64,000 nt of DNA from Hyphomicrobiales bacterium (lineage in GTDB: Bacteria; Pseudomonadota; Alphaproteobacteria; Rhizobiales; Beijerinckiaceae). The position numbers and the translations under genes were made by a program. The stretch covers positions 96,672 through 160,671 of the forward strand of contig JAIXYZ010000004.1 of the NCBI GenBank assembly GCA_027489955.1. The letters are read 5' to 3'. Position 1 is the first letter of the stretch, and every line of letters starts with the position of its first letter. Of this stretch, positions 48,716 to 58,072 are shown piece by piece. The notes under the pieces are model-generated. The model was not told the DNA's origin, ran no database searches, and was given only the letters and a program-made list of their open reading frames with translations.

Positions 48716-49186
48716 ATGCACGGACAGGCAGACGGCATGGACAGGCCCGCGGCGCGGGCGGTGTCGGACGGGTGCCCGTTCCACAACCTGCGCGAGATGC
48801 TGCGGGGCGCAGGCCTTCGCCCGACGCGCCAGCGCATGTCGCTGGGCTGGCTGCTCTTCGCCAAGGGCGACCGTCACGTCTCGGCGGAGATGCTCTACGA
48901 GGAGGCGACCCGGGCGCGCGTGCCGGTCTCGCTGGCCACCGTTTACAACACGCTGCACCAGTTCACGCAGGCCGGCCTGCTGCGGCAGCTGCCGGTCGAC
49001 GGGTCGAAGGCCTTCTTCGACACCAATCCGTCCGAGCACCACCATTTCTTCGTCGAGGACGAGGAACGGTTGGTGGACCTGCCGGGCGATGCGATCTCCG
49101 TCGGCAACGTGCCGGAGCCGCCGGACGGCATGGAGATCTCGCGGGTCGACGTCATCGTCCGCCTGCGCCGCAAGACGCGCTCCTGA
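48716..49186 (+). CDS. irr: Iron response regulator Irr (Fur family)
   Basis: 156-aa Fur-family regulator of iron and heme metabolism. Residues 19-23 are GCPFH, a Cys-Pro heme regulatory motif placed as in Bradyrhizobium Irr, and the winged helix reads LRPTRQRMSLGWLLFAKGDR, with ATVYNTLHQF. The metal/heme site His cluster HHH is at 108-110. Heme-triggered degradation or inactivation is expected from the family. The ATG at 48716 is favoured by the promoter position. The fabA-fabB-fabI neighbourhood is the conserved location of irr in Hyphomicrobiales. Confidence 0.95.
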   Translation: MHGQADGMDRPAARAVSDGCPFHNLREMLRGAGLRPTRQRMSLGWLLFAKGDRHVSAEMLYEEATRARVPVSLATVYNTLHQFTQAGLLRQLPVDGSKAFFDTNPSEHHHFFVEDEERLVDLPGDAISVGNVPEPPDGMEISRVDVIVRLRRKTRS

Positions 49187-49260
49187 CCGCCTGACCTGCG
49201 CTGGAGCGATCCGCACGGCGGCGTGAAACGGGCGACGCGCTCCGGCTCGTCCAACACCGG

Positions 49261-49690
49261 TCTGGATTGCCTCGCTCACGCTCGCAATGATGTGGCCGGG
49301 GCATCGAAGCGAGGATGCCAGGCACGAGGCCGGGCATGGCGGGGTGTTGCCTAGCACGCTCCGACCGCCGCCTCCGCCCGTCATGGTCGGGCCTGTCCCG
49401 ACCATCCAAGCCTTCGATCAGATCCCGCTCCGGCTCGAACAACCGCAGTGTGATCCCTCCCATTCATGGGAGGGTGGCCGGCGCGTCAGCGCCGGACGGG
49501 AGGGTTTCCTGTCAGGTCAAAGGGCCCACCCGGCGCTTCGCGCCACCCTCCCCTTGCGAGGAGGGATCGGACGGCAGCGTAAGGAACGCGGGGCGTCACC
49601 CTCGACCGTCATTGCGAGGAGCGAAGCGACGAAGCAATCCAGCGGTCCGACAGTCCCTGGATTGCTTCGCTCACGCTCGCAATGACGGGG
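49261..49690. repeat. Cluster of palindromic intergenic repeats downstream of irr
   Basis: This fills the 529-bp gap at 49187-49715, which has no gene I can support. Units: (1) TCTGGATTGCCTCGC (49261) and its continuation CTCGCAATGATG, a half copy; (2) hairpin ATGGTCGGG-CCTGT-CCCGACCAT at 49383-49405; (3) 49452-49568, with GATCCCTCC ... GGAGGGATC outer arms and a GCGCC-type inner palindrome; (4) 49607-49687, CGTCATTGCGAG ... CTCGCAATGACG with GAAGCAATCCAG/CTGGATTGCTTC inner arms. Units 1 and 4 share the same sequence family. Confidence 0.88.
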
Positions 49691-49715
49691 AGGGAATGCT
49701 CCCGCCGCGGCGCGT

Positions 49716-50600
49716 TCAGGCGGCCGGCCCGTCCCGCTGCTCCAGGATGCGCGTCAGGTAGGCGCCGTAGCTCGACTTGCCCGCCTCGCGGGCGAGCGCG
49801 GCCAGGTCCTGCGTGCCGATGAAGCCCATGCGCCAGGCCACCTCCTCGATGCAGCCGACCGACAGGCCCTGCCGTTCCTCGATGGTGCGGATGAACTCCG
49901 CGGCCTGGAGCAGGGCGGCGTGGGTGCCGGTGTCGAGCCAGGCATAGCCGCGCCCCAGGCGCTCCACATGCAGCCTGCCGCGCTCCAGATAGGTGCGGTT
50001 GATGTCGGTGATCTCGATCTCGCCGCGGGCCGAGGGCTTCAGCCCGGCGGCGATCTCCACCACGTCGTTGTCGTAGAAATAGAGCCCGGTCACCGCCCAG
50101 TTGGAGGCGGGCTCCTTCGGCTTCTCCACGATGCCTGACGGGCGGCCGTCCGCGCCGAAGGACAGGACGCCGAACGCCTCGGGATTGGAGACCCAATAGC
50201 CGAAGACGGTGGCGCCCGATGTCCGCGCGGCGGCGGCCTGGACGCGCTCCGACAGCCCGTCGCCGTAGAACAGGTTGTCGCCCAGGACGAGGGCAACCGC
50301 ATCGTCGCCGATGAAGTCCCGGCCGATGACGAAAGCCTCGGCGATGCCGTTGGGCGCCGCCTGCTCGGCATAGGAGATGGTCAGCCCGATGCGCCCGCCA
50401 TCCCCCAGCAGCGCCCGGAACAGGGGCAGGTCGCGCGGGGTCGAGATGACGAGGATGTCCCGTATCCCCGCCAGCATGAGCGTGGACAGGGGATAATAGA
50501 TCATCGGCTTGTCGTAGACCGGCAGCAGCTGCTTGGAGATGGCGGCCGTGACCGGGTGGAGACGGGTGCCGGATCCCCCGGCAAGGACGATGCCCTTCAT
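49716..50600 (-). CDS. rmlA: Glucose-1-phosphate thymidylyltransferase
   Basis: 294-aa nucleotidyltransferase making dTDP-glucose, the first step of dTDP-L-rhamnose synthesis. The N-terminal [11 protein letters not shown] signature loop and KPMIYYPL are intact; [10 protein letters not shown] holds a metal-binding Asp and EKP precedes the sugar site. Start at ATG 50600 ([12 protein letters not shown]). Last gene of the rmlC-rmlB-rmlD-rmlA run, 10 bp after rmlD. Confidence 0.97.
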   Translation of the reverse strand: MKGIVLAGGSGTRLHPVTAAISKQLLPVYDKPMIYYPLSTLMLAGIRDILVISTPRDLPLFRALLGDGGRIGLTISYAEQAAPNGIAEAFVIGRDFIGDDAVALVLGDNLFYGDGLSERVQAAAARTSGATVFGYWVSNPEAFGVLSFGADGRPSGIVEKPKEPASNWAVTGLYFYDNDVVEIAAGLKPSARGEIEITDINRTYLERGRLHVERLGRGYAWLDTGTHAALLQAAEFIRTIEERQGLSVGCIEEVAWRMGFIGTQDLAALAREAGKSSYGAYLTRILEQRDGPAA

Positions 50601-50610
50601 GGTCTGGCCT

Positions 50611-51519
50611 TCACGCGCCGCCATCCGCCCGCGCGGGGCCGATCAGCCGGTCGAGGGTTGCGTCGAGGTCGGGCCCGAACGGTCCGAGCGCGATGCCATG
50701 AAGCCGCGCGGCGCGGCTCGTGTCGAGTTCGGCGTTGAGCGGGCGCCGGGCGGGCGTCGGGAACGCCGCCGTCGCAACCGGATCGACCTGCGCATGCGGG
50801 CCGCCCCGCCGCCGCGATCCCTCCAGGATCGCGCGGGCCTGGACATCGCGCGTGGTCGCGGTCGCGCCCGCCAGATGAAGGATGCCGGACGGCGCTGCCG
50901 CTCCGCCCCCCGCCATCCGCTCGCCCAGCGCCAGGAGCGCCTGCGCCAGGGCCGGCGAATAGGTCGGCCGGCCATGCTGGTCGCAGACGATGGACAGGCG
51001 CGGCCGGGCGGTCGCCCAGGACAGGACCTTGGTGACGAAATTCTCGCCCGAGGGGCCGAAGACCCAGGACACGCGCACGACGAGCGCCGAGGGGCACGCG
51101 TCCAGCACCGCGCGCTCGCCGGCGAGCTTGGTGCGGCCATAGACGCAGAGCGGCGCAGGCGCGTCGTCCTCGGTGTAGGGGCCGACCTTGGCGCCGTCGA
51201 AAACCTGGTCGGTGGAGACGTGGATCAGGGGTATGCCGGCGCGGGCGGCAGCGGCGGCAAGCCGCCCCGGGCCGTCGGCGTTGAGGGCGCGGGCGGCGTC
51301 CGGTTCGCTCTCCGCGGCGTCGACCTGCGTGTAGGCGGCGGCGTTGACGATCAGCGCCGGGCGGACCGCATCGACAAGCCGCGCCGGACCGTCCGGGTCG
51401 GCGAGGTCGAAATCGGGACGGCCGGCGGCTTCATGGGCCCGGCCGGACGCCGTCAGGGCGGCCTGCAGGTCGCTCGCGAGCTGGCCCCTGCGGCCGACGA
51501 CGAGGACGGGGCCGGTCAT
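50611..51519 (-). CDS. rmlD: dTDP-4-dehydrorhamnose reductase
   Basis: 302-aa SDR that performs the final reduction to dTDP-L-rhamnose. N-terminal [16 protein letters not shown] is the dinucleotide site; [13 protein letters not shown] and [10 protein letters not shown] (Tyr-x3-Lys) are the active-site motifs. ATG at 51519 overlaps the rmlB stop codon by 4 bp. Confidence 0.95.
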   Translation of the reverse strand: MTGPVLVVGRRGQLASDLQAALTASGRAHEAAGRPDFDLADPDGPARLVDAVRPALIVNAAAYTQVDAAESEPDAARALNADGPGRLAAAAARAGIPLIHVSTDQVFDGAKVGPYTEDDAPAPLCVYGRTKLAGERAVLDACPSALVVRVSWVFGPSGENFVTKVLSWATARPRLSIVCDQHGRPTYSPALAQALLALGERMAGGGAAAPSGILHLAGATATTRDVQARAILEGSRRRGGPHAQVDPVATAAFPTPARRPLNAELDTSRAARLHGIALGPFGPDLDATLDRLIGPARADGGA

Positions 51520-52589
51520 CGCAGGAATTTCAGCCCCGACGGCTTCACCAGCCCGAGGCGCTCGCCGCCATAGACCGTGTCGCGCAAGGGGCGCCACCAA
51601 GCCTCGTTGTTCAGGTACCAGGCGACGGTGTCGGCGAGGCCTTCCTCGATGCGCCGCTGCGGCCGCCAGCCGAGCTCGCGCTCGATCAGCGCCGGGTCGA
51701 TGGCGTAGCGCCGGTCGTGGCCGGGCCGGTCGGCGACCTGCCGCACGAGCCGGGCATGGGGCGCGCCTTGCGGGCGCTGCCGGTCCATCTCCGCGCAGAT
51801 CGTCTCCACGATCCAGCGATTGGTGCGCTCCGCCCGCCCGCCGACGAGGTATGTCGCTCCCGGAGCGCCGGCCTGAAGGATCCGCCCCAGCGCCCGGGCG
51901 TGGTCCTCCACGTGCAGCCAGTCGCGCACGTTGAGGCCGTCGCCGTAGACCGGCAGGTCGCGGCCCTCCAGCGCGTTCAGGATCATGAGCGGAATGAGCT
52001 TTTCCGGGAATTGCCGGGGCCCGTAATTGTTGGAGCAGTTCGAGACGACGACCGGAAGGCCGTAGGTATGAAACCAGGCGCGGACCAGGTGGTCGGACGC
52101 GGCCTTGGAGGCCGAGTAGGGCGAACGCGGATCGTAGGGACTGGTCTCGTCGAACGCGCCCTCGGCGCCGAGCGAGCCGAAGACCTCGTCGGTGGAGACG
52201 TGGAGGAAGCGGAAGCGGGCCTTTGCCTCGCCCTCCAGCGCGTCATATGCGCCGCGCGCCGCATCCAGCAGGACCTGCGTGCCCAGCACGTTGGTGCGCA
52301 CGAAGGCGCCGGGGCCCTGGATGGAGCGGTCGACATGGGTCTCCGCCGCCAGGTGCACCACCGCCTCGGGCCGGACCTCTCCGAAAGCCGCCCGCATGCG
52401 GCCGAGATCGGCGATGTCGGCCTCGACGAGCCGGTGGCGGGGATCGTCTTTCAGGTCGTCGAGCGAGGCGGGATTGGCGGCGTAGGTCAGCGCGTCGACG
52501 GTGACGACCTCGTGGCCGAGGTCGCGCACCAGATGGCGCACGAGGGCGGACCCGATGAAGCCGGCGCCGCCGGTGACGAGGATGCGCAT
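51516..52589 (-). CDS. rmlB: dTDP-glucose 4,6-dehydratase
   Basis: 357-aa extended SDR converting dTDP-glucose to the 4-keto-6-deoxy intermediate. TGGAGFIGSALVRHL (NAD site), HLAAETHVDRSI, STDEVFG and the catalytic YSASKAASD (Tyr-x3-Lys) identify it. Second gene of the cluster, 12 bp after rmlC. Confidence 0.97.
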   Translation of the reverse strand: MRILVTGGAGFIGSALVRHLVRDLGHEVVTVDALTYAANPASLDDLKDDPRHRLVEADIADLGRMRAAFGEVRPEAVVHLAAETHVDRSIQGPGAFVRTNVLGTQVLLDAARGAYDALEGEAKARFRFLHVSTDEVFGSLGAEGAFDETSPYDPRSPYSASKAASDHLVRAWFHTYGLPVVVSNCSNNYGPRQFPEKLIPLMILNALEGRDLPVYGDGLNVRDWLHVEDHARALGRILQAGAPGATYLVGGRAERTNRWIVETICAEMDRQRPQGAPHARLVRQVADRPGHDRRYAIDPALIERELGWRPQRRIEEGLADTVAWYLNNEAWWRPLRDTVYGGERLGLVKPSGLKFLR

Positions 52590-52601
52590 CGTGTCAGGGC
52601 C

Positions 52602-53156
52602 TCACGGGAAGACGTAAGCCAGCTCGGCCAGCCGCGGCAGCGCAGCGTCCTTGGCCGAGACCACGGCGTCGGCCGCGGTCACCGGCCAGGCGATACCGAG
52701 GGCCGGATCGTTCCAGACGACCCCGCCCTCATGGGCCGGGGCGTAATAGGCGTCGCATTTGTAGGCGACGGCGGTCTCCTGCGTCAGCGTGCAGAAGCCG
52801 TGGGCGAAGCCGTGGGGAACGTAGAGCATCTCGCCGCGGGCGGCGTCCAGTTCCACCGTCAGGTGCCGCCCGAAGGTCGGCGACGAGCCGCGCAGGTCGA
52901 CCACCACGTCGAGGATCGCGCCCGCAAGCACCCGCACGAGCTTGGACTGGGCCTGCCGCGGCTTCTGGAAATGCAGGCCGCGGACCGTTCCGGCACGGAC
53001 CGACATCGACTGGTTGTCCTGGATGAAATGGTCCTCGACGCCCACGGCGGCGAGCACGTCGCGCCGATAGGTCTCGGCGAACCAGCCGCGCTCGTCCCCG
53101 TGGCGCCGCGGGCGCAGGAGAAGCGGACCGTCGAGGCTCAGCGAGATCACGTCCAT
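52602..53156 (-). CDS. rmlC: dTDP-4-dehydrorhamnose 3,5-epimerase
   Basis: 184-aa cupin-type epimerase, ATG at 53156 (the longer frame to 53324 has no family sequence). Active-site elements FIQDNQSMSVRAGTVRGLHF (catalytic His) and LYVPHGFAHGF match RmlC. It opens the rmlCBDA operon and is divergent from the CapD-like gene (95-bp gap). Confidence 0.96.
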   Translation of the reverse strand: MDVISLSLDGPLLLRPRRHGDERGWFAETYRRDVLAAVGVEDHFIQDNQSMSVRAGTVRGLHFQKPRQAQSKLVRVLAGAILDVVVDLRGSSPTFGRHLTVELDAARGEMLYVPHGFAHGFCTLTQETAVAYKCDAYYAPAHEGGVVWNDPALGIAWPVTAADAVVSAKDAALPRLAELAYVFP

Positions 53157-53250
53157 GGCCGTTGCGTAGCGGGCTTCATCCGGCCTGGCAATGACGCAAG
53201 GGCCGCGCGGATTTGACAAAGGCCCGGCGCGCCCACAGAAGCGTCCGGCC

Positions 53251-55212
53251 ATGGTCACCAACCGCCTGAAGAAATCGCTGGTCATCCTCCACGATCTCGT
53301 GGCGACGGCGCTCGCGATCACCATCGTCTTCCACGTGCGCTTCGAGGGCCTGCTGCTGGCGGAGCGGGTGGCGCTGCTGCCCCAGATCCTGCCGGCGCTG
53401 CTGGTGGTGGCGGCCCTGGTCTACCACCTGTTCGGGCTCTACCGCTCCAAGTGGCGCTTCGCCTCCCTGCCGGACCTGTTCAACATCTTCCGGGCGGTGA
53501 GCGTCCTGACGCTCGTGCTGCTGGTGGCGGACTACATCCTCCTGTCGCGCGACCTCCTCGGCGAGTTCTTCTTCGGCAAGATCGCGCTGGCCTTGTACTG
53601 GCTGGTCCAGATGGCGCTGCTCGGCGGCCCGCGACTGGCCTATCGCTACGTCAAGTACGCGCAGTCGCGGCACACGATCGCCCGGGCGGCCACGGTGCCG
53701 GTCCTGCTCCTGGGCCGGGCGGTGGAGGTGGAGGTCGTGCTGCGGGCCATCGAAGCCGGCACGTTCCGCAAGCTCCATCCGGTCGCGATCCTGTCCCCGC
53801 GCGAGGCCGATCTCGGCCAGGCGATCCGCGGGATTCCCGTCCTCGGGCTGATCGCCGACCTCGACCAGGCGGTGGGCGACCTGGCCGAGCGGGGCACCGC
53901 CATCCGCCGCCTCGTGGCCGTGCCGTCGGCGCTGGCCCCCGAGGAGGCGCCCGAGCGCCTGATCGCCGGCGCGCGCAGGCTCGGCCTGCCCCTCATGCGC
54001 GTGGCGACCTTGGGCGAAGGCCTGGCAAGCGCCGAGCTGGCGCCGGTGGAGATCGAGGATCTGATCCTGCGCTCGACGGTGGAGATCGACCGGGCCCGGC
54101 TGGAGCGGTTCATGGCCGGCAAGATCGTGCTGGTCACCGGCGGGGGCGGCTCGATCGGCAGCGAGATGTGCCTGCGCGCGGCCGCCTTCGGCGCGGCCGA
54201 GATCATCGTGGTGGAAAGCTCCGAGCCGGCGCTCTTCCAGGTGTCGGAGACGCTGGCCATGCAGGGCGGCGCGACCCGCGTCACCGGCATCCTGGCCGAC
54301 ATCCGCGACCGCCAGCGCCTGCTGGACGTCATGAAGCAGACGCGGCCCGACGTCGTCTTCCACGCCGCCGCGCTCAAGCACGTGCCCTATCTGGAGGCGC
54401 ACTGGAGCGAGGGCGTGAAGACCAACGTCTTCGGGTCGATCAACGTCGCCGACGCCGCGCTCGCCGCGGGCGTGAAGGCCATGGTGATGATCTCGACCGA
54501 CAAGGCCATCGACCCTGTGTCCATGCTCGGCGTCACCAAGCGCTTCGCCGAGATGTATGCCCAGTCCCTCGATGCCGAGACCGCGCGCGACGAGCGCGGG
54601 ACGCGCTTCATCGCGGTGCGCTTCGGCAACGTGCTGGGCTCTGTCGGCTCGGTCGTGCCCAAGTTCAAGGCCCAGATCGCGCGGGGCGGCCCGCTGACGA
54701 TCACGCATCCGGACATGGTCCGCTACTTCATGACCGTGCGCGAGGCGGCGGACCTCGTGCTGACGGCGGGAAGCCACGCCGAGGACGCCCGCGGCAACGG
54801 CGAGCGCGCCGCCGTCTTCGTGCTGAAGATGGGCCAGCCGATCCGCATCCTGGACCTTGCCGAGCGCATGATCCGGCTGGCCGGGTTCGAGCCCGGTGAG
54901 GACATCGAGATCGAGATCACCGGCGTGCGGCCCGGCGAGCGCCTGCACGAGATCCTCTTCGCCCGCGAGGAGCCGCTGGCCGATACCGGCATCGACGGCG
55001 TGATGGCCGCCAAGCCGGTCTTCGCCGACCGCGACCGGCTGGACGGCTGGATCGACCGGCTGGCGCGCGCCGTGGAGAACGGCGACCGCGCTGGCGCGGA
55101 GGCGGTGTTCGAGGAGGCCGTGCCGGAATTCAGGCGGCGGGGGGCCGAAAAGACCGTCCCAGTGCCTCAAGAGCCGCAAGGCCCGGCACCGGCGGGCGCC
55201 ACCCTGCACTGA
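53251..55212 (+). CDS. CapD/WbpM-type nucleoside-diphosphate-sugar 4,6-dehydratase, membrane form
   Basis: 653-aa polysaccharide biosynthesis protein, ATG at 53251. Four TM helices (about residues 10-125) lead to a CoA-binding/linker domain (about 135-290), then an extended SDR domain: VLVTGGGGSIGSEM (about 291-304), the AALKHVPYLEAH motif and MISTDKAIDPVSMLGVTKR, where Met replaces the usual catalytic Tyr as in WbpM/PglF. The family makes UDP-4-keto-6-deoxy-GlcNAc for bacillosamine or QuiNAc/FucNAc. The downstream epimerase gene overlaps its 3' end by 83 bp on the other strand. Confidence 0.93.
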   Translation: MVTNRLKKSLVILHDLVATALAITIVFHVRFEGLLLAERVALLPQILPALLVVAALVYHLFGLYRSKWRFASLPDLFNIFRAVSVLTLVLLVADYILLSRDLLGEFFFGKIALALYWLVQMALLGGPRLAYRYVKYAQSRHTIARAATVPVLLLGRAVEVEVVLRAIEAGTFRKLHPVAILSPREADLGQAIRGIPVLGLIADLDQAVGDLAERGTAIRRLVAVPSALAPEEAPERLIAGARRLGLPLMRVATLGEGLASAELAPVEIEDLILRSTVEIDRARLERFMAGKIVLVTGGGGSIGSEMCLRAAAFGAAEIIVVESSEPALFQVSETLAMQGGATRVTGILADIRDRQRLLDVMKQTRPDVVFHAAALKHVPYLEAHWSEGVKTNVFGSINVADAALAAGVKAMVMISTDKAIDPVSMLGVTKRFAEMYAQSLDAETARDERGTRFIAVRFGNVLGSVGSVVPKFKAQIARGGPLTITHPDMVRYFMTVREAADLVLTAGSHAEDARGNGERAAVFVLKMGQPIRILDLAERMIRLAGFEPGEDIEIEITGVRPGERLHEILFAREEPLADTGIDGVMAAKPVFADRDRLDGWIDRLARAVENGDRAGAEAVFEEAVPEFRRRGAEKTVPVPQEPQGPAPAGATLH

Positions 55213-56065
55213 GCAGCCCTTCGGGCTCCGCGACCAGCGATCCGTCGAGCCGCTCGATCCATTCTGCACGCCCCGACAGCCGCAGCGCAGCGCCCATCAG
55301 CCAGGCCGGGACCGGCAGCAGGCCGGGCGGGCGCCCCATGCCGCGCCGGAGGGCCGCGACGATGTCGCCGACCGTCAGCGGGCCGGGATCGGCGGCGATG
55401 AAGGCGCGCCGCAGCGGCGCGGGCGCCTCCAGCAGGAAGGCGGCGGCGTCCACGAGGTTGTCGACCGCCACCAGCGACCGGCGTCCGGAAAAGCCGCCCA
55501 GGGGCAGCGGCCAGGGCGTCGCCGCGAGCTTCAGCAGCTCCGCCATGTTGCCCTTGACGCCGGGGCCGTGGACGAGGACGGGTCGCAGGGCCGCCCAGTC
55601 CATGTCGAGCGCCGCGAGGCCCTCCTCCGCCGCGAGCTTCGAGCGCCCATAGGCGTCGACCGGGCGGGGCGGATCGCTCTCGTGCAGCGGCACGGGAGAG
55701 GAAGGCCCGCTCTGGGCCCTGACCGACGACAGGAACAGGAAACGCCGGACCCCGGCGCGCCGCGCGGCGGCGGCGAGGGCGAGCGTCCCTTGCGTGTTGA
55801 TCGAGCGGTAATCGTCGTCCGGGCGGCCGGACATGGCGTGGGCGATGCCGGCCGAATGGATGACGGCGTCCGCGCCGGACAGCGCCTCCGAGAGGTGCCG
55901 GGGCGCGGCGAGATCGCCGATGACGACGCTGGCCACCTCGGCCGGGACGTCGCCGGGCCGGCGCAGCAGGGCCCGCACCCGCCAGCCCCGGCGCGCGAGG
56001 CCCGCCACGAGGGCACGCCCGACGAAGCCTGTCGTGCCGGTGACGGCGACGACCCGGCCGGTCAC
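55130..56065 (-). CDS. NAD-dependent epimerase/dehydratase (polysaccharide-related SDR)
   Basis: 311-aa extended SDR from a GTG at 56065 that overlaps the stop codon of the WecA-type gene by 4 bp. VAVTGTTGFVGRALVAGLAR is the NAD site; HSAGIAHAM and YGRSKLAAEEGL (Tyr-x3-Lys) are the catalytic parts. Similar proteins next to WbpL/WecA homologues reduce UDP-4-keto-6-deoxy-HexNAc to QuiNAc or FucNAc; here the upstream CapD-type enzyme could supply that substrate (inference). Its last 28 codons lie antisense to the CapD-like gene. Confidence 0.87.
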   Translation of the reverse strand: MTGRVVAVTGTTGFVGRALVAGLARRGWRVRALLRRPGDVPAEVASVVIGDLAAPRHLSEALSGADAVIHSAGIAHAMSGRPDDDYRSINTQGTLALAAAARRAGVRRFLFLSSVRAQSGPSSPVPLHESDPPRPVDAYGRSKLAAEEGLAALDMDWAALRPVLVHGPGVKGNMAELLKLAATPWPLPLGGFSGRRSLVAVDNLVDAAAFLLEAPAPLRRAFIAADPGPLTVGDIVAALRRGMGRPPGLLPVPAWLMGAALRLSGRAEWIERLDGSLVAEPEGLLSAGWRPPVPGLAALEALGRSFRPPAA

Positions 56066-57066
56066 GCGCGCTTCTCCCGCGGTCGGGAGAAGCGGCGCAG
56101 CACGAAGGCGACGGCGGCGGCGGCGAGCAAGACGAGGCCCGCCTTCTGCCAAGGCTGGGAGGCCGCCACGGACAGGCCGGCCAATCCCGACAGGATGAGG
56201 TTCAGGACGAAGACATGGGCCGTGACCGCCTTGACCGAGAAGCCGTGATCGGTGGCCCGCTGGTAGAAATGGGTGCGGTGCGCCTCGAAGATCCGCTCGC
56301 CGCGCCGCAGGCGGACAAGGAGCGTGATCGTGGCGTCGGCGAGATAGTAGAGCGGCAGAATCAACGCTGCCGCCAGCGCCCCGGCTCCCGCGATCTGCCA
56401 GAGGCAGAACCCGGCGAGCAGGCCGATCGGCAGGGAGCCGACATCGCCCAGGAAGAGCCGGGCCACGGGCCGGTTGAACGGCGCGAAGCCGATCAGCGCC
56501 CCCGCAAGCGCGCCGGCGATCAGCATGGCGTCGTATTCCCGCAGGACGAGACCGAGCGCGGCGACGGTGGCGCAGAGCGGGACCATCTCCGCAACCGTCA
56601 TGAGGTCCAGCCCGTCCATGAAGTTGACGAGGTTCACGAACCAGACGCCGGCGACGAGGATCAGCGCGCGCTCGGCCCAGACGGGCAGGAGGTCGGGCAG
56701 GACGCGCATGGTGGGATCGGCTGCCAGCAGCGCGCCGACCGCCAGCGCCTGAAGGACGAGGCGCAGGGACGCCGGCAGCGGCCGGATGTCGTCGATGCCG
56801 CCGACGAGGGCAAGCCCCGCCACGATGGCCGTAAGGATCAGGGGGCCGCCGGCCGAGCCGCCGAGCAGGACGGCGGGCAGCCAGACAATGGCGAGCGTCG
56901 CGCCGACGACGGCGATGCCCCCGCCCTGGGGCGTCGGCTCGCGATGGCTGGACCGGGCATTGGGCCGGGCAAGGGCATAGCGCCGCATGGCCGGCATCAG
57001 CGCCATGACGAGGATCGCCGAGAGGATGGCGCTGATCAGACCGATGGCGAACAGAAGCGAGATCAA
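56062..57066 (-). CDS. Undecaprenyl-phosphate glycosyl-1-phosphate transferase (WecA/WbpL, GT4 family)
   Basis: 334-aa membrane enzyme with about ten TM helices starting glycan assembly on undecaprenyl phosphate. Catalytic and metal-binding motifs are GIDDIRPLP (DD), NFMDGLDLM, FLGDVGSLPIG and RTHFYQRATDHG. ATG at 57066. It probably transfers a HexNAc-1-phosphate derived from the pathway of its neighbours. Confidence 0.93.
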   Translation of the reverse strand: MISLLFAIGLISAILSAILVMALMPAMRRYALARPNARSSHREPTPQGGGIAVVGATLAIVWLPAVLLGGSAGGPLILTAIVAGLALVGGIDDIRPLPASLRLVLQALAVGALLAADPTMRVLPDLLPVWAERALILVAGVWFVNLVNFMDGLDLMTVAEMVPLCATVAALGLVLREYDAMLIAGALAGALIGFAPFNRPVARLFLGDVGSLPIGLLAGFCLWQIAGAGALAAALILPLYYLADATITLLVRLRRGERIFEAHRTHFYQRATDHGFSVKAVTAHVFVLNLILSGLAGLSVAASQPWQKAGLVLLAAAAVAFVLRRFSRPREKRA

Positions 57067-57139
57067 GGCACCCCCCGGTGGCGAAACGGCGCGACCTTAG
57101 CCATCCGCCCGCGGCAGGCAACCCGTCGCCGGCGCATGG

Positions 57140-57988
57140 TCAGCGCGGCGTGTAGACGAGGGTCTGCCCCTCGCGGGCGGCGACCGTGCCGGGACGCGCC
57201 CGCTCCGCGGCGGCGGCGAAGGCGTCCATCGCGGTATCGTCGTGGCGGGGATCGTGGTGGAACAGAACGAGCTGGCCCGCACCGGCGGCGTCCGCGAAGG
57301 CGATGCCGGCCTCCCAGGTGGAATGGCCCCAGCCGACGCAGCGGCAATATTCCGCCTCGGAGAACATGGCATCGTAGATCACGGCGTCGGCTCCCCTCGC
57401 GAACTCCACCAGATCGGGATCGGGTCCGGAGACGTGATGCTCCAGGTCGCTGAGATAGCAGACCGACCGGCCGGCATGGGTAAACCTGTAGCCGGTCGCA
57501 CCCTGGGGGTGATTCAGCCGGTGCGTGCGGACCTCGGCGCCGTCGCCGAAAAGCAGCGTCTGCCCGGCGACGAAGCCCACATGGCGCACGTCCGCGGGGA
57601 GCTGGTCGAGGGTGACGGGGAAGATCGGCGGCGAGAAAAGGCGCGCCAGGCCCGCCTCGGCGGTCTGGCCGTCGCAATTGCCGCAATGGATCGTGACGCT
57701 TCGGCCGGGCGTGAGCGCCGGCTTGAAGAAGGGCAGGCCCACCACGTGATCCAGGTGGAGATGGCTGAGCAGCAGGTCCACATGGGGCGTACCGTCATCC
57801 AGGAGCGCCTTGCCGAGACGCGCGATGCCGGAACCGGCATCGACGACGAAGAGGCGGTCGCCCAGGCGGATCTCGACGCAAGCGGTATTGCCGCCGTACC
57901 GCGCGAATTCCGCGCCGGCGGTGGGAATGGACCCGCGTACGCCCCAGAACGTGACGCGCAGCCCCTTGGCCCCTTCTGCGGTCATCAT
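57140..57988 (-). CDS. MBL-fold metallo-hydrolase
   Basis: 282-aa metallo-beta-lactamase-superfamily protein. The two-metal signature SHLHLDHVVG (HxHxDH) and the later HxxxxD-type elements DAMFSE and GHSTWEAGI mark it; GSIPTAGAEFARYGGNTAC is the N-terminal family segment seen in cyclic-phosphate phosphodiesterases of the PhnP/CpdA-like type. Substrate unknown. Start at the ATG 57988 (or 57985). It lies 84 bp after the ABC-like gene on the same strand. Confidence 0.88.
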   Translation of the reverse strand: MMTAEGAKGLRVTFWGVRGSIPTAGAEFARYGGNTACVEIRLGDRLFVVDAGSGIARLGKALLDDGTPHVDLLLSHLHLDHVVGLPFFKPALTPGRSVTIHCGNCDGQTAEAGLARLFSPPIFPVTLDQLPADVRHVGFVAGQTLLFGDGAEVRTHRLNHPQGATGYRFTHAGRSVCYLSDLEHHVSGPDPDLVEFARGADAVIYDAMFSEAEYCRCVGWGHSTWEAGIAFADAAGAGQLVLFHHDPRHDDTAMDAFAAAAERARPGTVAAREGQTLVYTPR

Positions 57989-58072
57989 CGGATGGTCCTA
58001 CACGCCCGGCGAGACGGGCGAGGTGCGCCAGCGCACACGGCGCGGGCTCCCTGCGCGCGGACGCCTGCGCCG

